The notes beneath the pieces were generated by a model. It worked only from the letters and a program-made list of their open reading frames with translations. It searched no databases and was not told the DNA's origin. Positions 58,765 through 64,000 of a stretch of DNA of 64,000 nt are shown one piece after another. The position numbers and the translations under genes are program-made. This stretch comes from AC-56 sp963702195 (GTDB taxonomy: Bacteria > Actinomycetota > Thermoleophilia > Solirubrobacterales > 70-9). Within the stretch, counting starts at the first letter, position 1. Each line of letters begins with the position of its first letter. The DNA is taken from the NCBI GenBank assembly GCA_963702195.1, contig OY969725.1:992001-1056000 (forward strand), in the 5' to 3' direction.

Positions 58765-58985
58765 CTATGTGGCCGAGTCAGCCGCACTGGCCGGTGACGC
58801 CTGGCCAGGACCCCGCGCGGCCCTCTCCTCCACGATCCGCAGGAAGTTGGGGCGGCGCGTGAAGTCTTCGGCGGGGCAGTCGATCCCATGTTGGGGCGAG
58901 AGTCGCACGGACCAGGTTGCGGCTACCGTTCATCGCATGCTGGAAGTGATCGGCTGGGTCACCGTCCCAGACCACAGGGCTTAAC
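58765..58985 (-). pseudogene. C-terminal remnant of an enzyme gene, frameshifted
   Basis: Minus-strand frames read DPADHFQHAMNGSRNLVRAT (upstream piece) and then, in another frame, GIDCPAEDFTRRPNFLRIVE with ERAARGPGQ and a TAG stop at 58765. The FTRRPNFLRIVEERAARG tail looks like an amidohydrolase or aldo-type enzyme C terminus. No start is visible. No other gene is supported in 58677-59012. Confidence 0.35.
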
Positions 58986-59012
58986 CCCTCAGGTCCTCCC
59001 AGGCCCCTCGCC

Positions 59013-59828
59013 GTGCTGCCGCTCACACCGCAGATCGTCGGGATCGTCAACATCACCGAGGACTCGTTCTCCGACGGCGGCCTCTACCTGGACCCGGAGG
59101 CGGCGATCGCTCATGCTCGCCGGCTCCGCACGGACGGCGCACACGTCGTGGAGGTCGGTGCCGCCTCGAGTCATCCCGAAGCCACGCCCGTGAGTGTGGA
59201 CGAGGAACGCCAACGGCTTAGCCCCGTGCTCGAGGCACTCGCGGACGAGGGGATCACGGTGTCCGTCGACTCGGCCAAGCCGGAGATCCAGCGGCTCGCC
59301 CTCGCGCATGGTGCCGCCTACGTCAACGACGTGCGCGGCTTCCCCGACCCCGAGATCTATCCGAAGCTCGCTGCGGGCGACTGCCGACTCATCGTTATGC
59401 ACTCGATCGACCAGGGCCACGTTGCGGTCCGACGGCCGACCGACCCGACCACGGTCTGGGCCCGCATCGACGCATTCTTCGCGCATCGTCTGCAGGCGCT
59501 CGAGTCCGCCGGCGTCGCACACGAGCGGATCGTGGTGGATCCGGGGCTCGGCTTCTTCCTGGGCGCCAACCCCGAGCCATCGGTCGCGGTGCTTGCGGTT
59601 ATCGACCGCCTTCGAGAGCACTACGGCGCGCCCGTGCTGGTTTCGCCGTCGCGCAAGTCGTTTCTTCGCGCCCTGACCGGGCGTGACGTCGCCGACATCG
59701 GCCCGGCGACGTTGGCCGCCGAGCTCTACGCGGCGCGCGCGGGCGTCGATTACATCCGCACCCACAACGTGCGCGCGCTCGTGGACGCGTTGACCGTGGA
59801 ACGTGCACTCCGGGATCGACGCAGATGA
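59013..59828 (+). CDS. folP: Dihydropteroate synthase
   Basis: A 271-aa TIM-barrel enzyme joining p-aminobenzoate to hydroxymethyldihydropterin pyrophosphate in folate synthesis. Signatures: GIVNITEDSFSDGGLYLDPE (family has VNVTPDSFSDGG), VEVGAASSHPEATPV, VSVDSAKPEIQRLALAHGAA, VMHSIDQGHVAVRRP, VVDPGLGFFLGANPEPS, SRKSFLRALTG and TIRTHNVRALVDAL-like DYIRTHNVRAL. GTG 59013. It overlaps the next gene by 4 nt. A second full-length copy elsewhere in the genome is possible because VNITED is atypical. Confidence 0.88.
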   Translation: MLPLTPQIVGIVNITEDSFSDGGLYLDPEAAIAHARRLRTDGAHVVEVGAASSHPEATPVSVDEERQRLSPVLEALADEGITVSVDSAKPEIQRLALAHGAAYVNDVRGFPDPEIYPKLAAGDCRLIVMHSIDQGHVAVRRPTDPTTVWARIDAFFAHRLQALESAGVAHERIVVDPGLGFFLGANPEPSVAVLAVIDRLREHYGAPVLVSPSRKSFLRALTGRDVADIGPATLAAELYAARAGVDYIRTHNVRALVDALTVERALRDRRR

Positions 59829-60289
59829 GTTCGAAGCAGCAGGTTCCACCACCGCTGTTGCGCTGCCTAGCAGAGCTTCCGCCCCGCGCCCGAGCCGCCG
59901 TCGACACGAGTGTGTTCGCTCCGCTTGACAGCTTCGACGGCGACATGGTCGACCACCTAGCGGAGATCATCGGTGCGCACGTCGTCGCCTACGACCTTCG
60001 TCGGCCCGGACGTGGCCTCGCGTTGTGCTCCGCGATCGGCCACGCCGACCTCTCGCCGGATCGGGTCGCTGCCCTTCGCGCCGCCGAAGGGCGGCTTCCC
60101 GCGTGGATCGCGCTAGTCGCGTATGCGCGCCCGCTCGAAATGCGCATCCGAAAGGACGCGCTGATCGCGTCCGCCAATAGCTGCGCGCCCTTGGGTCGTG
60201 GGGCTCGTACTCGCGCACACAACCACGCGGCGCTGAGCCAACCGGCTTGCGCCACCGACGCGCGCTGGCTGGCGCTCCCCGAGCCATGA
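59825..60289 (+). CDS. Hypothetical protein
   Basis: A 154-aa protein whose ATG overlaps the folP stop (ATGA), so it is translationally coupled. The first ~115 residues are coding-like (LLRCLAELPPRARAAVDTSV, LAEIIGAHVVAYDLRRPGRG); the tail is Ala/His-rich. No recognised domain. It may share a pathway with folP. Confidence 0.5.
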   Translation: MSSKQQVPPPLLRCLAELPPRARAAVDTSVFAPLDSFDGDMVDHLAEIIGAHVVAYDLRRPGRGLALCSAIGHADLSPDRVAALRAAEGRLPAWIALVAYARPLEMRIRKDALIASANSCAPLGRGARTRAHNHAALSQPACATDARWLALPEP

Positions 60290-60345
60290 GGAGGAGGCCT
60301 CGCGGCCGCAACTCGGGGGACGGCCATCGACGCGGCCGGCGTGGG

Positions 60346-61341
60346 ATGCTGCGGGCAGTGAGTGGCCTCGACCGCGTTCGGCTCCGGCTCGATCGGGTCC
60401 AGGCTGCGGTCGGCGAGATCGGTCCGGCGTTCCTCGACACGCCGGCGTTGCCGTGCGCGCCGCTCAGCCGAGCGCTCGGTTGCTCGGTGACGCTGAAGGT
60501 CGAGACGCTCAACCTGGTCCGGTGCTTCAAAGGGCGTGGCACCGAAACCGTGGCAGCAGCGGCCCGCGAGAGCGGGGCATCACGCCTAGTGTGCGCGAGC
60601 GCCGGGAATCTGGGGCAGGCGCTCGCCTACAGCGGCCGGCATCGAGGCCTGGCCGTCACCGTTGTGGCGGCGAGAACCGCGAACCCGCTCAAGCTCCGCC
60701 AGATCGCCGCCTTCGGTGCGGATGTGCGGCTCGATGGCGAGGACATCGAGGACGCGCGGCTGTCGGCACGCGAAATCGCCGAGGCGGTTCATACCTATTT
60801 GGTTGAAGACAGCTTGGACCTGGCGACCTGCGAAGGAGCCGCGACAATCGGGCTCGAGCTCGTCCGAGACGATCCGGAGCTCGACGTTGTGCTCGTGGCT
60901 GTCGGCGGTGGGGCGATGGCCAGCGGCGTCGGCTACGCCGTGCGCTCGCTCGCCGAGCACGTGGAGGTGATCGGAATCCAGCCCTCAGGCGCCCCCGCAA
61001 TGGCGCTGTCGTGGCGTCAGCAGAAGGTCGTCGAGACTGACAGCATCGAGACGATCGCCGATGGCGTCGCCGGGCGCTGCCCGATCCCCGAGGTGTTGGA
61101 CGACCTGCTCGTCGTGCTCGACGACGTCGTGCTCGTTCGCGAAGACTCGATCAAGGTCGGCATGCGGATGCTCCATGAGCACGCCGGACTCGTCGTCGAG
61201 CCGTCCGCAGCGCTTGGGGTCGCCGCCGTCCTTGAGGACCCTGATCGGTTCGCCGGTCGGCGCGTGACCACGATCCTATGCGGTAGCAACGTGGATCCTG
61301 CCGACTTTGCGCGGTGGGTGCTGGAACCCGTCGCCCGGTAG
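60346..61341 (+). CDS. PLP-dependent threonine/serine dehydratase-like enzyme
   Basis: A 331-aa fold-type II PLP enzyme. The PLP-lysine lies in NLVRCFKGRGTETV, where the family usually has SFKxRGA; the phosphate-binding segment ASAGNLGQALAYSGR matches SAGNHAQG. The Gly-rich cofactor loop is VAVGGGAMASGVGYAV. The C terminus contains GLVVEPSAALGVAAVL and TTILCGSNVDPADF. It resembles threonine ammonia-lyase and related racemases without the regulatory ACT domain. Start ATG 60346 or GTG 60358. Preceded by the folP operon. Confidence 0.85.
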   Translation: MLRAVSGLDRVRLRLDRVQAAVGEIGPAFLDTPALPCAPLSRALGCSVTLKVETLNLVRCFKGRGTETVAAAARESGASRLVCASAGNLGQALAYSGRHRGLAVTVVAARTANPLKLRQIAAFGADVRLDGEDIEDARLSAREIAEAVHTYLVEDSLDLATCEGAATIGLELVRDDPELDVVLVAVGGGAMASGVGYAVRSLAEHVEVIGIQPSGAPAMALSWRQQKVVETDSIETIADGVAGRCPIPEVLDDLLVVLDDVVLVREDSIKVGMRMLHEHAGLVVEPSAALGVAAVLEDPDRFAGRRVTTILCGSNVDPADFARWVLEPVAR

Positions 61342-61444
61342 CGTCGGAGTGGGCTGAGACCGCTCGACATCCTGGTCGCAGTTGGCCGGTCACGCAACCG
61401 GAGCTTCCCTGCTGAAGTTGGACGACGACGCGACTCCGTTCAGA

Positions 61445-61462
61445 AGGATCCCGCGCTGCTCC
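61445..61462 (+). repeat. Short sequence shared with 23739-23757
   Basis: AGGATCCCGCGCTGCTCC repeats here in the non-coding stretch 61342-61658, which otherwise contains no supported gene. Confidence 0.3.
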
Positions 61463-61658
61463 CTTCGCGCGACGGGGGGGCGGACGCCCGGTCTTCGCCC
61501 CGGGCAGCAGTGGTGCCGAGTCCCCGATGAGGCCTGCTTCGCATGAGGGCGGGAGCCCGAGCCGGATCGTCAGACGGTGCCTTTCGGCAACAAGCAACAC
61601 GCGTGCCACTGCTGCCATTCGGCATGCCGCGTTGCCCAGCTCAAGTACGCTTGCGCCC

Positions 61659-62054
61659 ATGCTGTGGCGACAGCTGCGTCCTCGTTACCGCAAGCTTTTG
61701 CACTCGGGCGCCCAGGGCAAGGCGGTCGTCCACGCCGTGAAGCCTCTCAGTCAGATCAGAGAACAAGGGAGCTCGGGCGTCTACGCGTCGGTTCTGACGC
61801 TTCATCTGCGCTTCGATGACGGCACCGCCGTAGAGGTCGACCGCGTCGCCGAGCTTGGCGTGCTCAAGTCGCCGTCGCCTGGGGACATCGTCCCCGTGCG
61901 CTTCGATCCCGACGATCACAGTCGGGTGGAGATCGACGTGCCCGCGATCCGCGATCGCAAGCAACGCGCCGCTCAGATGACCGACCAGGCGGCGATCGCG
62001 GCCGCCGAGGACGAGGTGTCTCCCGCTGGCTCGCCACCCGACTCGGTCGCGTGA
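61659..62054 (+). CDS. Hypothetical protein (small beta domain)
   Basis: A 131-aa protein from ATG 61659 (MLWRQLRPRYRKLLHSGAQG). Residues ~20-95 look like a small beta-barrel (AVVHAVKPLSQIREQGSSGV, LTLHLRFDDGTAVEVDRVAE, PGDIVPVRFDPDDHSRVEID), similar in style to DUF3592-type domains. The C terminus is acidic and helical. No signal peptide. Confidence 0.6.
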   Translation: MLWRQLRPRYRKLLHSGAQGKAVVHAVKPLSQIREQGSSGVYASVLTLHLRFDDGTAVEVDRVAELGVLKSPSPGDIVPVRFDPDDHSRVEIDVPAIRDRKQRAAQMTDQAAIAAAEDEVSPAGSPPDSVA

Positions 62055-62135
62055 GCCGGCGGCCGCGCCGTTCAGACGTCGGAAGCTCGAGTAGACCGGT
62101 AAGCCGGCGCGCGCCGGGCACCTCCGGCCGCACAT

Positions 62136-62573
62136 TCAGCTGAGCTGCTCGGACAGTCCGATGATGATGCCCTCGGGGCCACGCACGAAGCAGAGCCGGT
62201 GGATGTCCTCGTACTGCGCGATCTCGCCCACGAGCTCGGCACCGTGGCTGCGCAGCCGAGCGACGACGTCGTCGACGTCGTCGACCATGAACATGATGCG
62301 GCGCATGCCCAGCGCGTTCGCCGGTGCGCTCTCCGGCTCGGCTCTGACCGCCGGCGGCCTGTGGAACCTCGACAGCTCGACCCGGCCATGGCCGTCCGGG
62401 GTTCGCATCATGGTGATGTCGGCACGGACGTCATTGAGCCCGACGGTCTGGTCCACCCAAGGCCCCTCGACCGTCGTCTCGCCTTCCAGCTCCATACCGA
62501 GCTCGGCGAAGAACGCTTTGGCAGCCTCGAGGTCCTCGACGACGATGAGCACGTTGTCCATTCGCTGAATCAT
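62136..62573 (-). CDS. Glyoxalase/VOC-family protein
   Basis: A 145-aa protein with two VOC units: MIQRMDNVLIVVEDLEAAKA then FFAELGMELEGETTV, and MRRIMFMVDDVDDVVARLRS then LVGEIAQYEDIHRLCFVRGP, ending GIIIGLSEQLS. The Glu near the end of the second unit is shifted, so metal binding is uncertain. Alone on its strand. Repeat copy 10 lies 147 nt upstream of its start. Confidence 0.9.
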   Translation of the reverse strand: MIQRMDNVLIVVEDLEAAKAFFAELGMELEGETTVEGPWVDQTVGLNDVRADITMMRTPDGHGRVELSRFHRPPAVRAEPESAPANALGMRRIMFMVDDVDDVVARLRSHGAELVGEIAQYEDIHRLCFVRGPEGIIIGLSEQLS

Positions 62574-62719
62574 GCTGTCCTCCTGGCGTCGTGGGCCGTG
62601 TCTGTCGCGGCCCTTTTCCTGGTGAGCGGAGCCCGTCAGAGGGCCTCGACATTGGGTTGACCTGCTGCCGCAATCGCGTGCAGGCGACAGCGGCCCGTGA
62701 ACCTAGTTGTTGCTGCCCG

Positions 62720-62770
62720 ACCGGGATCGCGCCAAACAGATAATGCGTCGGCAAGCCCGCGTGGTGCTCC
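62720..62770 (+). repeat. Dispersed repeat, copy 10
   Basis: ACCGGGATCGCGCCAAAC then AGATAATGCGTCGGCAAGCC, ending GTGCTCC. The minus frame reads EHHAGLPTHYLFGAIPVG; the plus frame ends TGIAPNR-stop. It is the rightmost copy seen. No gene is supported in the remainder of 62574-63010. Confidence 0.87.
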
Positions 62771-63010
62771 ACGCACATACGGGTAGTCTCGGTGAGCGGC
62801 CGAACGTGGACACTCGCTGACGATCGATCGTGGCTGGAGGGAGGTCTGCGACAAGGCGCTCGAGTTCGTCCAGCGGTTCGTCTAGAGGAAGCGTTCCCGC
62901 GAGCGGTAGCGAGCCGAGCATGGGAAGTAGCGAGGGCGGAAACGATCCGCGCCACACGATCAGCCGGTGCACGGTCTCATCCAGTTCATCCCCACCATCA
63001 AGGAGAAGCC

Positions 63011-63790
63011 ATGGACCTCGCGCTCACCGACAAAGTCGCCGTCGTTACCGGCGCAGGCAAAGGCATCGGCCTGGCTGTCACCAGAGCCCTTGCCGACGAG
63101 GGCGCGCGCGTCGTCGCCGGCTCCCGGACGACGGAGGCACTCGACGACCTCGACGGAGTCACAGGCGTGGCGGGTGACCTGGCCGCAGCGGAGGGACCGG
63201 CGAGGCTGATCGCGGGCGCGATCGACGAGCACGGACGCGTGGATCTGCTCGTCAACAACGTGGGGGCGGTGCGAATCCGCGTGGAGGGATTCCTCGGCAC
63301 CAGCGACGAGGAGTTCGAGTGGGCGATGCAGATGAACTTCATGATCGCGCTGCGCACCACGCGCGCGGCGCTACCCGCGATGGTGGAGCAGGGGGCGGGT
63401 GCGATCGTCAACGTGGCGTCTGTCAATGCGTTCTTTCAGCCCGATGCCGGCACGATCGACTACGGCGCGGCCAAGGCGGCGCTCGTCAATCTGACGAAGA
63501 GCCTGTCTCAGGAGTTCGGGCCAAGGGGAATCCGGGTGAACGCGGTGTCGCCCGGGCCGGTCGGCACCGATCTGTGGCTGGGTGAACACGGGGTGGCGGA
63601 AACGGTTGGGGCGGCCACGGGGAAGGATCCGGACGAGGTCCGGGACTCGGTCATCGCCGATATCGCCACGGGGCGCTTCACGACCCCCGAAGAGGTCGCG
63701 ACTCTCATCACCCTGCTCGCCTCTGATCGGCTCGACAACGTAACCGGAGCCAACTACGTCATCGATGGCGGCCTGATCAAGACGACATAG
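63011..63790 (+). CDS. Short-chain dehydrogenase/reductase
   Basis: A 259-aa SDR: cofactor loop VAVVTGAGKGIGLAVTRALA, LLVNNVGAVRI (NNxG), catalytic Ser in IVNVASVNAFFQPDAGTI, and YGAAKAALVNLTKSLSQEFG (YxxxK). It ends in the C-terminal GANYVIDGGLIKTT typical of classical SDRs. ATG 63011 has AGGAG 6 nt upstream. Substrate not predictable. It is unrelated in sequence to the fragment at 58455-58676 beyond the common fold. Confidence 0.93.
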   Translation: MDLALTDKVAVVTGAGKGIGLAVTRALADEGARVVAGSRTTEALDDLDGVTGVAGDLAAAEGPARLIAGAIDEHGRVDLLVNNVGAVRIRVEGFLGTSDEEFEWAMQMNFMIALRTTRAALPAMVEQGAGAIVNVASVNAFFQPDAGTIDYGAAKAALVNLTKSLSQEFGPRGIRVNAVSPGPVGTDLWLGEHGVAETVGAATGKDPDEVRDSVIADIATGRFTTPEEVATLITLLASDRLDNVTGANYVIDGGLIKTT

Positions 63791-63855
63791 GCGGCCATGC
63801 GTGGGCCATCGCGTGAGCGCCAGCCCTGCGGCCTACGTGTTGCCGCCGCTCCGAG

Positions 63856-64000
63856 TCAGAGCTCGGGCCGCGTTTGGACCAGTCGCCGCAGCGGTGCCAT
63901 CGCGATCCGCTCGGGGACCGCTCGAACCGCGGCGTCGCGCAGCGCGGTGACCAGCGGTTCCGAGCGAAACATGAGTCGAGCCAGGCGGCGAGACTCTTCC
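63856..64000 (-). CDS. C-terminal end of a protein (runs off right edge)
   Basis: The minus frame is open from the window edge to TGA at 63856-63858 and reads RLARLMFRSEPLVTALRDAA then AVPERIAMAPLRRLVQTRPE. It is coding-like and resembles the tail of FAD-dependent oxidoreductases, but 47 residues are too few to name a family. Confidence 0.5.
   Translation of the reverse strand, partial: EESRRLARLMFRSEPLVTALRDAAVRAVPERIAMAPLRRLVQTRPEL

Noticed and set aside
24370..62770. CRISPR array
   Set aside because: The repeats are kilobases apart with genes between them, and no cas genes are present.
24370..62770. Integron cassette array with attC sites
   Set aside because: The same orientation and targeting by an IS1111-type element are suggestive. 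However, no integrase is in the window, the spacing covers several genes, and a clear attC fold could not be drawn. Left as an open possibility only.

Overview
The window is high-GC bacterial chromosome. Gene content and codon style point to an actinobacterium, most likely of the Thermoleophilia/Solirubrobacterales type. That placement is inference; no rRNA or other decisive marker is present. Evidence includes the cysS-rlmB-sigma order, GTG starts, many secreted beta-propeller-like proteins, and membrane proteins with short N-terminal EEARRRARRRR segments.

Positions 1-19132 look like ordinary core chromosome. They carry an SCP2/alpha-beta hydrolase, cysS, rlmB, a SigH-like sigma factor with a structured leader, tRNA-Thr(TGT), an Fe-ADH-like enzyme, and a PlsC-GpsA fusion. 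Next come an ECF sigma/anti-sigma pair, a zinc-ribbon rhomboid, a BtuF-like protein, PhhB, WecB, a DUF47-Pit phosphate module, and a TadE-TadE-(TadG/VanY/SLT) cluster.

Positions 19188-62800 are accessory. They hold two IS481-family elements in CTAG targets, an IS110-family (IS1111-type) element, and a toxin-antitoxin pair with a nonsense-interrupted antitoxin. Two HNH proteins, an RNase H protein, several secreted proteins (beta-propellers, glycoside hydrolase, sulfatase) and several gene remnants also lie here. Through this region runs a family of at least ten ~50-bp repeats, all in one orientation, placed between gene groups. One copy has been split exactly by the IS1111-type element. Removing the element restores the repeat base for base, and the element's noncoding end contains short segments matching both sides of its target. 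This repeat/transposon pair is the most unusual feature of the window.

Within and after the accessory part are more conventional modules: a GntR operator with two divergent paralogous membrane proteins, a NarL-type two-component system, and an HMG-CoA reductase operon facing a TetR gene. Toward the right edge are an MFS exporter, a permease, folP, a PLP enzyme, glyoxalase-like proteins and SDR enzymes. Both window edges cut a gene.
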